A stretch of 29,216 nucleotides of DNA from SHZI01 sp040080965. GTDB lineage: Bacteria; Pseudomonadota; Gammaproteobacteria; Steroidobacterales; GCA-2729495. Below, piece by piece: positions 1 to 7,502 of the stretch. Under the pieces are notes generated by a model, which made no database searches, was not told the origin of the DNA, and saw only the letters and a program-made list of their open reading frames with translations. A program made the position numbers and the translations under genes. How positions within the stretch are numbered: position 1 is the first letter of the stretch; the number at the start of each line of letters is the position of its first letter. The stretch is from NCBI GenBank assembly GCA_040080965.1, contig JBEBHH010000040.1, forward strand, positions 1 to 29,216. The letters run 5' to 3'.

Positions 1-692
1 GCGTGCCGGGTGGTGGGCGGGTCCAGCACCGTCGGCGGCAGGACGTAGGGCCCGTTGTAGGAGAGCATGAGGAAGAACGGCTGCCTGCCGGACTGCGCGT
101 CGATGAAGTCCACCGCCCGGCGGGTCCAGAAATCCGTGAGGTGCTCGCCTGTCGCTGCCACGTCGAACGTGCGCCCGTTGTCCACGACGGCCTGCTTCAC
201 GAAGCTCTCCGTGTGACCGCCGCTGAATGTCACCCAGGTGCCGAAGCCGAGCTGCGGCCGGTCGCTGGCGCCCAGGTGGTACTTGCCGACGAGTGCGGTG
301 GCGTAGCCGGCGTCCGCGAGGGTCTGCGGGAGATTGCGGAATTCCTCGATGGCCGAGTAGTCGGGCACGGCAAAGCGCTCCGGCAGCCCGTTGTGCACGC
401 CGGTCCGGGAGGGGATGAGCCCGGTCAGCAGCGTCGCCCGGGCCGGCGAGCAGACGCCGCTGGTGGCGAAGGCGCGGGTGAAGAGGGTGCCTTCGGCGGC
501 GAGCTGGTCGATGTTCGGGGTCCGGATCTCCCGGTTGCCATAGGCGCCGATGAGGGACGGGCTCTGGTTGTCGGTGAGGATGAGCAGCACGTTGGGCCGG
601 GCGGCGACGGCGGGCCCCGGAACGGCCAGGGCCGCCAGCGCGGTGGCGGCGAGCGCTGCCGTGGCAAACGGGGGGCGGTTTCGCTGGGCCAT
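1..692 (-). CDS. Secreted sulfatase (arylsulfatase family), partial
   Basis: N-terminal 230 residues of a type I sulfatase; the rest lies beyond the left edge. The first 30 residues are an Ala-rich signal peptide ending near AVAA, followed by the strand RPNVLLILTDNQSPSLIG, whose Asp41-Asn42 are typical metal ligands. Cys81 sits in CSPARATLLTG, the C-x-P-x-R sulfatase signature in which Cys is converted to formylglycine by a maturase. Next come GYATALVGKYHLG (catalytic Lys region) and a segment ending near FFLMLSYNGPYVLPP. The family hydrolyses sulfate esters, here probably in the periplasm; the substrate cannot be told. The start ATG at 692 has a G-rich stretch about 9 nt upstream. It is divergent from the Mce operon. 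The long open frames on the plus strand here are shadows. Confidence 0.9.
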   Translation of the reverse strand, partial: MAQRNRPPFATAALAATALAALAVPGPAVAARPNVLLILTDNQSPSLIGAYGNREIRTPNIDQLAAEGTLFTRAFATSGVCSPARATLLTGLIPSRTGVHNGLPERFAVPDYSAIEEFRNLPQTLADAGYATALVGKYHLGASDRPQLGFGTWVTFSGGHTESFVKQAVVDNGRTFDVAATGEHLTDFWTRRAVDFIDAQSGRQPFFLMLSYNGPYVLPPTVLDPPTTRH

Positions 693-794
693 GGCCGCAC
701 TATATCCCCCCGGCCAGTTGGCCTGGCATGGGCCCCGGACACCGGTAGCGACCTGACCAGCAGCGCTGACCGCCCTGCCATCCGTGACCAGGCC

Positions 795-800
795 TATACT
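795..800 (+). promoter_or_regulatory. Candidate -10 element (TATACT) of the Mce operon
   Basis: TATACT is one mismatch from the sigma-70 -10 consensus and lies in the 172-bp gap between the divergent sulfatase and the STAS-MlaE gene. No good -35 is seen at 17 bp spacing. A transcript would start at about 807, which is an ATG. The same arrangement recurs before the L,D-transpeptidase at 5141. Confidence 0.4.
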
Positions 801-806
801 CGGACC

Positions 807-872
807 ATGCGACCGCTGAGTCCCGACCAGGGCCATGCCGCCGGCAGACTGCAACCGGAAGTAGATGGCTGA
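807..872 (+). CDS. Possible 21-aa leader peptide upstream of the MlaE gene
   Basis: ATG at 807 opens a 21-codon frame (MRPLSPDQGHAAGRLQPEVDG) whose TGA at 870-872 overlaps the start region of the STAS-MlaE gene (ATG 865) in another frame. It has no Shine-Dalgarno, but a TATACT box 7 nt upstream would place the 5' end of the mRNA at this ATG, so translation could be leaderless and couple to mlaE. This is inference only; the frame is short enough to occur by chance. Confidence 0.2.
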   Translation: MRPLSPDQGHAAGRLQPEVDG

Positions 873-1995
873 GGCCGCCAGCCTCGACCTGCGCCGCGCC
901 GGCGACGGCGTCCTGCACGTCCGGCTGGCCGGGGACTGGCTGCTGTCGTCGACGCTGCCCTCGACCGGGGCCGCCGTCGAGCAGATCCGCGCGAACCCGC
1001 CCGGCGCGGTGGCCTTCGATACCACGGACCTGGGCCGCTGGGACACGGCGCTGCTCACCGCGCTGGTGTCCCTGCGACGCGCCGCGGACGACGCCGGCGC
1101 GTCCGTCTCCGATCAGCACCTGCCCGAAGGGGCCCAGCGGCTGCTGCGGCTGGCCTCCACCGTCAAGGCCCCGGAAGGAGCCCGGCGTACACGGGCGCAC
1201 CGGGGCCTCGTCGAGCAGGTGGGCCACGCCTCGCTGGGCATCTGGGCGGCGTGGCTCGACCTGGTGCGTTTCATCGGCGTCTGCACCCAGTCGGTGGCGC
1301 GACTCGTGCGCGGCCGGGCCACGTTCCAGCGCTCGGACTTCCTGGTGGCGTTCCAGGAAGCGGGCGCCGAGTCCCTGCCGATCGTCAGCCTGATCAGCTT
1401 CCTCATCGGCATGATCTTCGCCTTCGTCGGCGTGCGGCAGCTCGAGCAGTTTGGCGCGGGCATCTACGTGGCCGACCTGGTGGCCGTCGCCATGGTGCGC
1501 GAGATGGCGCCCATCATGACCGCCATCATCATGGCCGGGCGCACGGGCGCCGCCTATGCCGCCGGCCTCGGCACCATGAAGGTGAATGAGGAGATCGACG
1601 CCCTCTCGTCCATGGGCGTGAACCCCATCGACTTCCTCGTGCTGCCCCGGCTCCTGGCGCTGGTGGTGATGATGCCGCTGCTCACGCTGTACGGCAGCCT
1701 GATGGGCATACTCGGCGGCGCGCTCGTGAGCCTCACCATGGTCGACGTCAGCCTGGTGCAGTACCTGGCGCAAACGGGCGACTCACTGGGGCTGGGCAGC
1801 CTGTTTGGCGGGCTGTTCAAGGCCTTCGTCTACGGCAGCCTGGTGGCGGTCGCCGGCTGCGAGCAGGGCATGGCCTGCGGCGGCAGCGCCATGGCGGTTG
1901 GCCAGGCCACGACCCGGGCGGTGGTCATGGGCATCGTCCTCATCATCGTCAGCGCGGCGCTCCTGACGATCATCTACATCAACCTGGGAATCTGA
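865..1995 (+). CDS. mlaE: MlaE-type ABC lipid transporter permease with N-terminal STAS (MlaB-like) domain
   Basis: Inner-membrane permease of an Mce/Mla phospholipid transport system, 376 aa. Residues 1-95 resemble a STAS domain (LHVRLAGDWLL, then VAFDTTDLGRWDTALLTAL), the job done by separate MlaB in E. coli. Residues 125-376 are the MlaE permease domain, with the family segments GMIFAFVGVRQLEQFGAG, MVREMAPIMTAIIMAGRTGA and MKVNEEIDALSSMGVNP, plus several membrane helices. The ATG at 865 has GGAAG three to four bases upstream. The stop at 1993-1995 is immediately before the GTG of the ATPase gene, so the two are probably coupled. Family knowledge: MlaE pairs with an MlaF ATPase and an MCE hexamer to move lipids between the membranes; direction cannot be told from sequence. 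Confidence 0.93.
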   Translation: MAEAASLDLRRAGDGVLHVRLAGDWLLSSTLPSTGAAVEQIRANPPGAVAFDTTDLGRWDTALLTALVSLRRAADDAGASVSDQHLPEGAQRLLRLASTVKAPEGARRTRAHRGLVEQVGHASLGIWAAWLDLVRFIGVCTQSVARLVRGRATFQRSDFLVAFQEAGAESLPIVSLISFLIGMIFAFVGVRQLEQFGAGIYVADLVAVAMVREMAPIMTAIIMAGRTGAAYAAGLGTMKVNEEIDALSSMGVNPIDFLVLPRLLALVVMMPLLTLYGSLMGILGGALVSLTMVDVSLVQYLAQTGDSLGLGSLFGGLFKAFVYGSLVAVAGCEQGMACGGSAMAVGQATTRAVVMGIVLIIVSAALLTIIYINLGI

Positions 1996-1996
1996 A

Positions 1997-2788
1997 GTGG
2001 CTCGCGAGGAAAGCCCCGCCCACATCACCGTCAGCCACCTGACGATGGCCTACGACGACTTCGTCATCCAGCGGGACCTCAACTTCACCGTCCGCCGGGG
2101 CGAAGTCTTCATCATCATGGGCGGGAGCGGCTGCGGGAAGACCACCCTCCTGAAGCACATGATCGGCCTCAAGGCGCCGATGGCCGGCGACGTGCTCTAC
2201 GACGGCACCAGCTTCTGGCAGGCGGAGGAGGAGGCGCGGGATGAGGCCAAGCGCCGCTTTGGAGTGCTCTTCCAGTCCGGGGCGCTGTGGAGTTCCATGA
2301 CGCTGGCGGAGAACGTGGCGTTGCCGTTGCGGCTCTACACGACCCTCGGCGAGGCCGAGATCCGCGACATTGCAGCCTACAAGCTGGCGCTCGTCGGACT
2401 TGCCGGCTTCGAGGACTACACGCCGAGCGAGATCTCGGGCGGCATGAAGAAGCGGGCGGGCCTCGCCCGGGCGATGGCGCTCGATCCGGAGATCCTCTAC
2501 TTCGACGAGCCATCGGCCGGCCTCGACCCGCTGAGTGCCCGGTTGCTGGACGAGCTGATCCTGGAGCTCCGCGACACCCTGGGAACGACCCTCGTGGTGG
2601 TCTCCCACGAGCTGGCGAGCATCTTCGCCATCGGGGACACCGCCGTGTTCCTCGACGCGGACGCGAAGACCCAGCTGGCCATCGGCAATCCCCGGCAACT
2701 TCGCGACCTGAGCCCCGACCCGCGGGTGCGGCGCTTTCTGACCCGCGGCGAGGCGGATGGGCAAGCCGCGCCCGCCGGGGTAAATTGA
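1997..2788 (+). CDS. mlaF: MlaF-like ABC transporter ATPase
   Basis: ATP-binding subunit of the Mce-type transporter, 263 aa. Visible motifs are Walker A GGSGCGKTT (residues 42-50), the Q-loop at Gln93 (LFQSGALWSS, the Mla-type form), the signature ISGGMKKRAGLARA (146-159), Walker B ILYFDEPSAGLDP (166-178) and the H-loop His204. The FQSGALW and SGGMKKRAGLARA wording is typical of the MlaF/Ttg2A branch rather than of importers. The start is GTG at 1997, one base after the stop of the permease gene; no ATG precedes the conserved N-terminal strand. A frame made of shadows on the minus strand (1979-3229) is rejected because this frame carries all ABC motifs. Confidence 0.95.
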   Translation: MAREESPAHITVSHLTMAYDDFVIQRDLNFTVRRGEVFIIMGGSGCGKTTLLKHMIGLKAPMAGDVLYDGTSFWQAEEEARDEAKRRFGVLFQSGALWSSMTLAENVALPLRLYTTLGEAEIRDIAAYKLALVGLAGFEDYTPSEISGGMKKRAGLARAMALDPEILYFDEPSAGLDPLSARLLDELILELRDTLGTTLVVVSHELASIFAIGDTAVFLDADAKTQLAIGNPRQLRDLSPDPRVRRFLTRGEADGQAAPAGVN

Positions 2789-2806
2789 CCCGATGAGGAC
2801 GCCAAC

Positions 2807-3808
2807 GTGAGCCGGAAAGCCAGTCCCACGCTGATCGGCGCGTTCGTGCTGGCGGCCATCGGGCTGCTGGTGGCGGCCGTGCTGGTATTCGGTGGCCGGG
2901 AACTGTTCCAGGCCAAGCAGCAGTTCGTCACCTTCTTCGAAGGCTCCGTGCAGGGCCTGCGCGTCGGTTCCAACGTGCTGTTCCGGGGCGTGCGTGTGGG
3001 CTACGTCACCGACATCCAGGTGACGACCGACGAGAGCATGCTCAACTACGAGATTCCGGTGACCTTCGAGATCCTGCCCGACGCGGTGACGGTCATTGCC
3101 GGCGGGCAGGCACTGCCGCTGTCCACCACCGGCGCGCGCCTCGACGACATGATCAAGGCGGGCCTCCGGACGCAGCTCGATGTGGAAAGCTTCGTCACGG
3201 GCCAGCTGGTCATCAACCTGGACATGCACCCCGAGAAACCGGCGGTCTTTCGCGGGCGGAACACGGCGCTCAAGGAGATTCCCAGCATCCCGAGCGGCAT
3301 CCAGCAGGTGATGCAGCGGATCCAGGAGTTCGTCACCAACGTGGAGCAGAACGTGCCGGTCGACAAGGTATTCGAGAACCTGCTGGGCGCGATCAGCGGC
3401 TTCAACGAACTGGTGAATTCCGAGGACCTGCGGGCCAGCCTGGCGGGCGCCAACCGCCTGATCAACGCCCGGGAAACCCAGGCCCTGCCGGCCAGCCTGC
3501 AGGCAGCCATCACCGACCTCCAGGCAGCCACGCGGGACGCCCGTGGCCTCATCGGCACCGTGGACCAGCGGCTCGACCCCGCACTCGAGCGGGCGGTGCC
3601 GGTGATGGAGCAGCTGGAAGCGACCCTGAAGGAGGGGGAGACGGTGCTCTCCCTCGCCCGCGGGCAGCTCGAGAGCAATCCGGAGACGGCCGAACGGCTG
3701 GCCGCGGCGCTCCGCGAGCTGGAGCGCTCGGCCCGGGCGATCCGGGTGCTGGTGGACTCGCTGGAGCGCCAGCCCGAGTCGCTATTGCGCGGCAAGGCGA
3801 AACCCTGA
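2807..3808 (+). CDS. mlaD: MlaD-like MCE domain substrate-binding protein
   Basis: Membrane-anchored periplasmic lipid-binding subunit, 333 aa. One N-terminal helix (about residues 8-30, LIGAFVLAAIGLLVAAVLVFG) is followed by a single MCE domain (about 39-115: FVTFFEGSVQGLRVGSNVLFRGVRVG pattern, recognised by GLRVGSNVLFRGVRVGYVTD). The C-terminal half is long, Ala/Leu/Glu-rich and likely helical or coiled coil (NRLINARETQALPASLQ; LERSARAIRVLVDSLE), so it is longer than E. coli MlaD (about 180 aa) and closer to the extended MCE proteins of Pseudomonas-type mce clusters. The start is GTG 2807, with GAGGA 9 nt upstream; the nearby ATG at 2793 is out of frame. It is 18 bp after the ATPase gene. 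Confidence 0.92.
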   Translation: MSRKASPTLIGAFVLAAIGLLVAAVLVFGGRELFQAKQQFVTFFEGSVQGLRVGSNVLFRGVRVGYVTDIQVTTDESMLNYEIPVTFEILPDAVTVIAGGQALPLSTTGARLDDMIKAGLRTQLDVESFVTGQLVINLDMHPEKPAVFRGRNTALKEIPSIPSGIQQVMQRIQEFVTNVEQNVPVDKVFENLLGAISGFNELVNSEDLRASLAGANRLINARETQALPASLQAAITDLQAATRDARGLIGTVDQRLDPALERAVPVMEQLEATLKEGETVLSLARGQLESNPETAERLAAALRELERSARAIRVLVDSLERQPESLLRGKAKP

Positions 3809-3820
3809 GGTGCTGACCCC

Positions 3821-4405
3821 ATGAAAAGTTCGCGAACGGCCGGACTGACAGCCGCCGCGGCGCTGCTGTTGCTCGTCGCCGCGTGTGCCTCCTCGCCGGC
3901 GCCGCGCTACTTCCGCCTCGCGGCACTGGCCGAGCCGGCGGCGTCGGCCACCCCGGTTGCTGCTGCGGTCATCGTCGGGCCGTTCCAGCTCGCCGACTAC
4001 CTGGACCGCCCCCAGCTCGTGACGCGGAACGGGCCGAATGGCGTGACCATGGCCGACTACGAGCGCTGGGCCGAGCCGCTGGACGCGAACTTCCAGTCGG
4101 TGGTGGCCGCGAACGTGGGCCGGCTGCTCGGCTCCGACCAGGTGCTGGAGTTTCCCGCCCAGGCCATCGTGAGGGCGGGGCGGCGGGTGACCGGCCGGGT
4201 CCTGCAGCTCGACGTGGATACCGCGGGCCTTGCCGTCCTCGAGGTGCAGTGGGGCGTGCTGGATGGCGCCGGCGCGACGGTCCAGCCGGGCCGGGTGTCG
4301 CGCTTCGAGGCCCGGGCTGCAGGCGCGGACGCCGCCGCGCGGGTGGCGGCGCTGAACGCGACGGTGACGGACTTCAGCGCCGCGGTGGCGGCGGCGGTGC
4401 GCTGA
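3821..4405 (+). CDS. PqiC-like ABC transport auxiliary lipoprotein (DUF330 type)
   Basis: Predicted outer-membrane lipoprotein of 194 aa that would complete the Mce system in the role of PqiC. A lipobox LVAAC (Cys22) ends a hydrophobic Ala/Leu signal peptide. The body matches the ABC_trans_aux pattern: YFRL near the lipid anchor, VIVGPFQLADYLDRPQLV, then YERWAEPLDANFQSVVAANVGRLLG. It is the last gene of the operon, 12 bp after the MCE gene. Its last 32 nt overlap convergently with the end of the pseudouridine synthase gene. No MlaC-type soluble shuttle is encoded here, so this set is a Pqi/Mla mosaic. Confidence 0.88.
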   Translation: MKSSRTAGLTAAAALLLLVAACASSPAPRYFRLAALAEPAASATPVAAAVIVGPFQLADYLDRPQLVTRNGPNGVTMADYERWAEPLDANFQSVVAANVGRLLGSDQVLEFPAQAIVRAGRRVTGRVLQLDVDTAGLAVLEVQWGVLDGAGATVQPGRVSRFEARAAGADAAARVAALNATVTDFSAAVAAAVR

Positions 4406-5123
4406 GCAGGCTTAGCTCGCCCGCCTCCAGCCAGCGCCACTGGCCCCGGGGCAGGTCGCCCAGCAGCAGCCCGCCGATGGCCACGCGGACCAGCCGCAGC
4501 ACCCCGACGCCCTCGGCCTCCAGCAGGCGCCGGATGTGCCGGTTGCGGCCTTCCTCGAGCACGATCGACAGCCACGCATTCCTGCCGCCAGCCCGCAGGA
4601 GCGCGGCGGATTTCGCCGCCAGGCGCCCGCCGTCGAGATCGACGCCCGCGACCAGCCGGTCAAGCAGCGCCGGGTCCGGCAGTGCGTCGACCTGCACGTG
4701 GTAGGTCTTGTCGGGGCCGGTGGCCGGGTCGGTGATCCGCGCGGCCCAGCCGGGATCGTTACTGAAGAGCAGCAGCCCCTCGCTGGCCTTGTCGAGGCGG
4801 CCGACGGGCGCCAGCCACGGGAGGCCGGCCCCGTCGAAACAGCGATACACGGTCTGCCGGCCCCGCTCGTCGGCAGCAGTCGTGACGAGACCCCGGGGCT
4901 TGTTGAGCGCCAGGTACCGCCGCTCGCTGGCGGTGACCTCCCGGCCATCCACTGCAAGCCGGTCGTGGCCCTGCAGGACGGGGAACTCCGGGTCGCGCAC
5001 GACGCGGTCATTCACCGCCACCCGGCCGTCGAGCACCCAGCCCGCGGCGACGGTGCGGGATGCGAGCCCGAGCTTGGACAGCGTGCGCGCGATGCCGTGC
5101 CTGCGGGCGCTTTCCGCCGTCAT
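4374..5123 (-). CDS. Pseudouridine synthase, RsuA/RluB/E/F family
   Basis: RNA pseudouridine synthase, 249 aa. An N-terminal S4 RNA-binding domain (about residues 10-60: ARTLSKLGLASRTVAAGWVLDGRVAVN) precedes the catalytic domain, where YLALNKPRGLVTT leads into the active-site motif PVGRLDKASEGLLLFSND with the catalytic Asp of GRLD. The closing motif is RNRHIRRLLEAEGVGVLRLVRVAIG. Substrate (16S U516 or one of the 23S sites) cannot be assigned by eye. The Pro/Arg tail APPPPPRR is read across the antisense of the preceding lipoprotein gene (32-nt overlap). The start ATG at 5123 lies 30 bp from the divergent L,D-transpeptidase gene. Confidence 0.93.
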   Translation of the reverse strand: MTAESARRHGIARTLSKLGLASRTVAAGWVLDGRVAVNDRVVRDPEFPVLQGHDRLAVDGREVTASERRYLALNKPRGLVTTAADERGRQTVYRCFDGAGLPWLAPVGRLDKASEGLLLFSNDPGWAARITDPATGPDKTYHVQVDALPDPALLDRLVAGVDLDGGRLAAKSAALLRAGGRNAWLSIVLEEGRNRHIRRLLEAEGVGVLRLVRVAIGGLLLGDLPRGQWRWLEAGELSLLSAPPPPPRR

Positions 5124-5140
5124 CGATGCAATCCCGACCG

Positions 5141-5146
5141 TATACT
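5141..5146 (+). promoter_or_regulatory. Candidate -10 element (TATACT) giving a leaderless L,D-transpeptidase mRNA
   Basis: TATACT sits 7 nt upstream of the ATG at 5154 in a 30-bp divergent gap. No Shine-Dalgarno is seen before that ATG. With a normal 6-7 nt distance from -10 to the start site, transcription would begin at or one base before the ATG. No good -35 is seen; the TTTCCG at 5111 is off spacing. Confidence 0.4.
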
Positions 5147-5153
5147 CGGCGCC

Positions 5154-6203
5154 ATGAAATTCAGTTCCCCAATCCTCGCATCACTGCTGCTGTGCCTGCT
5201 CCCGCTCCAGGGGGCGCCTGCCGCCGGCAAGGCGCCGCCGAAGAACACCTCGACCCCCGGCACGGCCATCACCACGGCGCCGTCCCGGCTGAAGCCCGGC
5301 GAGTACCTCTGGGTGCCGGAAGTCTCGCCCCGGGGACCCGTGGTCATGGTGGTGTCGTTGCCGGAGCAGCGGGCCTACGTGTACCGGAACGGTGTGCTCA
5401 TCGGCGCGTCCACCGTGTCCACTGGCAAGAAGGGCTACGAGACGCCCACCGGCGTGTTCACCATCCTGCAGAAGCACGAGGATCACTACTCTAACGTCTA
5501 CGACAACGCGCCGATGCCCTTCATGCAGCGCCTCACCTGGTCGGGGGTTGCGCTCCATGCCGGGCGGTTGCCCGGCTACCCGGCGTCCCACGGCTGCGTG
5601 CGCATGCCCTACGACTTCGCGCAGAAGCTTTACGGCGCGACGAAGACGGGCCTGACGGTGGTGGTTTCCGACGCGGAGCAGTTCCCCGCCACCGTGGTCA
5701 ATCCCGGCCTCGTCGCGCCGGTGGACGCCACCGGGGCCCCGGTCACCGAGCCAAGTGTCGTGACCGAAACCTTCTGGCGCCCCGAGGCGTCGCCCGAGGG
5801 ACCTGTCACGATTCTTGTCACCAACGATGACCGGCGCATCACCGTCTTCCGGAGTGGCGTCGAGATCGGTCGTGCCTCGATCAGGCTCAGGGAACCCGGT
5901 TACAAGGTCTCCCTTCACGTGTTGACCATGCTCGAGCCGTCCGGCGTCGGACCCCTCGATCCCGTAACCGGCCAGCCGATTCCCCGCTGGCTCATGGTCT
6001 CCGGCGAGCAGGAGGACACGGTTTCCACGAGTCAGCTGCTGGCGATCTTCGACATCCCCGACCCGTTCCTGCGCCAGGTCGCCACGGTGGCCGGGCCGGG
6101 CACCACGCTGGTAGTCACCCGGCTGGCAGCCAGCGGCGCCACGACCACGGCGGCAGGTACCGACTTCACCGTCGTGACGGCCGAGGAGCCGGCGAGCAAC
6201 TAG
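5154..6203 (+). CDS. Secreted L,D-transpeptidase (YkuD) with degenerate second YkuD-like half
   Basis: Periplasmic enzyme of 349 aa that would crosslink or modify peptidoglycan through a Cys nucleophile. Residues 1-24 are a signal peptide (FSSPILASLLLCLLPLQGAPAA). The YkuD domain spans about 60-175, with GPVVMVVSLPEQRAYVYRNG, TGKKGYETPTGVFTI, the upstream His135 in VALHAG and the catalytic motif SHGCVRMP (His146, Cys148). Residues 212-320 repeat the first strands (ASPEGPVTILVTNDDRRITV, then VFRSGVEIGRASI) but contain no H-x-SHGCVR site, so this half looks like a duplicated, non-catalytic copy. The start was chosen because only it gives a signal peptide. It is divergent from the pseudouridine synthase. 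Confidence 0.9.
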   Translation: MKFSSPILASLLLCLLPLQGAPAAGKAPPKNTSTPGTAITTAPSRLKPGEYLWVPEVSPRGPVVMVVSLPEQRAYVYRNGVLIGASTVSTGKKGYETPTGVFTILQKHEDHYSNVYDNAPMPFMQRLTWSGVALHAGRLPGYPASHGCVRMPYDFAQKLYGATKTGLTVVVSDAEQFPATVVNPGLVAPVDATGAPVTEPSVVTETFWRPEASPEGPVTILVTNDDRRITVFRSGVEIGRASIRLREPGYKVSLHVLTMLEPSGVGPLDPVTGQPIPRWLMVSGEQEDTVSTSQLLAIFDIPDPFLRQVATVAGPGTTLVVTRLAASGATTTAAGTDFTVVTAEEPASN

Positions 6204-6271
6204 CGCCATGGGCCGGCGGCGACCGTTCCGCAAATGGCGGATAATGCCTGCCTGAACCGCGAGGGCCCGCC

Positions 6272-6925
6272 ATGATCGTCCGCTCAATCCTGATTGCCAG
6301 CCTGTTGCTGCTGACCGCCTGCGCCCCGCCGCTGAAGATGGACTCCGCCTGGCAGCCGGGCGCGAAGCCCGGCCAGGCCTATGGCAAGGTGCTGGTCGTG
6401 GCCGTGTCGGACGACTTCAACCGCCGGCGCACGTTCGAGAACAGCCTGGCGAACGAGCTGGCGGCCGGCGGCACCGTGGGTGTGCCCAGCACGCGCACGA
6501 TGCTGACCACCGACGTGCTGAACCGGGAATCGGTGGGCGCGCTGGTGAAGTCGACCGGCGCGGAGGCCGTGCTCGTGACGCGCCTGGTGAACGAGGCGGT
6601 GGACGTGAAGCAGAAGCGCGGCCGCGAAGTGCTGAAATCCGACAATCCGTCCGGGACCTCCGCGACGAACGACCCGTACTTCTACAACGTCTACAGCTAC
6701 GACTACACGGTGAGCACGGAGCCGCCGTCGCTGGAAATCGAGCGCACGCTCAACGTCACCACCGACCTGTTCGAGGCCGGGGCCGGCAAGCTCATCTACA
6801 CGGTCTGGTCGGACCTGCGCATCACCAACTCGGAGACGCTGGACCAGAACACCGACGTGGCGGTGATCGACAAGGTGGCCACCGAGCTCGCCCGCAAGCT
6901 GCGGCGTGACCGGGCCGTGCGTTAG
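6272..6925 (+). CDS. Uncharacterised lipoprotein
   Basis: A 217-aa protein I cannot place in a named family with confidence. The signal peptide ends in the lipobox LTAC (Cys17), so it is probably a lipid-anchored envelope protein. The mature part begins with a strand GKVLVVAVSDDFNRRRTFEN, then a segment GALVKSTGAEAVLVTRLVNE, an acidic/Tyr-rich linker (NDPYFYNVYSYDYTV) and a C-terminal section with LEIERTLNVTTDLFEAGAGK and LIYTVWSDLRITN. The AEAVLVTRLV plus LIYTVWSD pattern recalls DUF4136-type and related outer-membrane lipoproteins that bundle a nucleotide-fold-like sheet, but this is only a resemblance. A GATAATG (-10-like) lies about 30 nt upstream of the ATG. Confidence 0.75.
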   Translation: MIVRSILIASLLLLTACAPPLKMDSAWQPGAKPGQAYGKVLVVAVSDDFNRRRTFENSLANELAAGGTVGVPSTRTMLTTDVLNRESVGALVKSTGAEAVLVTRLVNEAVDVKQKRGREVLKSDNPSGTSATNDPYFYNVYSYDYTVSTEPPSLEIERTLNVTTDLFEAGAGKLIYTVWSDLRITNSETLDQNTDVAVIDKVATELARKLRRDRAVR

Positions 6926-6936
6926 GCGCGCGACAC

Positions 6937-7431
6937 CTAGCCCGGGTCGCCGGGAAACGCCCGGAGCAGCAGGGCGGTGAACACCACGTAGCGCCCCAGC
7001 TTGCCGACCGCCATCCAGGCGAGGCACGGCCAGAAAGGCAGGCGCAGCCAGCCCGCCACCGCGCACAGCGGATCACCGATGCCCGGCAGCCAGGACAGCA
7101 GGCAGGCCTTCGGGCCGAAACGCTGGAGCCAGGCGAGCGCCCGCCGTTCGCGGGGCGCATGATGGGCGACGCGCTCGTAGGCCCGTTCCGCGCCGTAGCC
7201 CATCAGCCAGCTGATCCCGCCGCCCACCGTGCCGCCGGCCGTCGCCGCCCCGATGACCGCCCAGAAGGACGACGGATTCAGCTTGATGAGGCCGAAGACC
7301 ACGGGTTCGCTGCCCAGGGGCACCAGCGTCGAGGACAGCAGCGCCACGAGGAACACCGTGCCGAGGCTGTACCGGGGCAGGGCCAGCGCCGCCAGCAGCG
7401 TGGCAAGGTGGGCTTCGAACCAGGAAGTCAT
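6937..7431 (-). CDS. yqaA: YqaA-type membrane protein (DedA/SNARE-associated-like)
   Basis: Inner-membrane protein of 164 aa with about four hydrophobic segments. The N-terminal helix pair FLVALLSSTLVPLGSEPVVF is characteristic of YqaA, followed by the Gly-rich AATAGGTVGGGISWLMGYG, the charged loop ERAYERVAHHAPRERRALAW, FGPKACLLSWLPGIGDPLCAVAGWLRLPFW, and a last helix. YqaA is a distant relative of the DedA family, whose members flip or shuttle lipids; the role of YqaA itself is not established. It converges on the lipoprotein gene with an 11-bp gap and is divergent from the phosphoketolase gene 71 bp away. No clear Shine-Dalgarno is seen before the ATG. Confidence 0.85.
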   Translation of the reverse strand: MTSWFEAHLATLLAALALPRYSLGTVFLVALLSSTLVPLGSEPVVFGLIKLNPSSFWAVIGAATAGGTVGGGISWLMGYGAERAYERVAHHAPRERRALAWLQRFGPKACLLSWLPGIGDPLCAVAGWLRLPFWPCLAWMAVGKLGRYVVFTALLLRAFPGDPG

Positions 7432-7502
7432 GGGCGGGCCAGCATGCCATTGAACGGGCCGGAGGCTGCAACAATGCGATCGGGTGATGGAGAACGACGA
7501 AC

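Noticed and set aside
3..872. 289-aa plus-strand frame
   Set aside because: Antisense of the sulfatase; the minus-strand frame shows the signal peptide and CSPAR motif.
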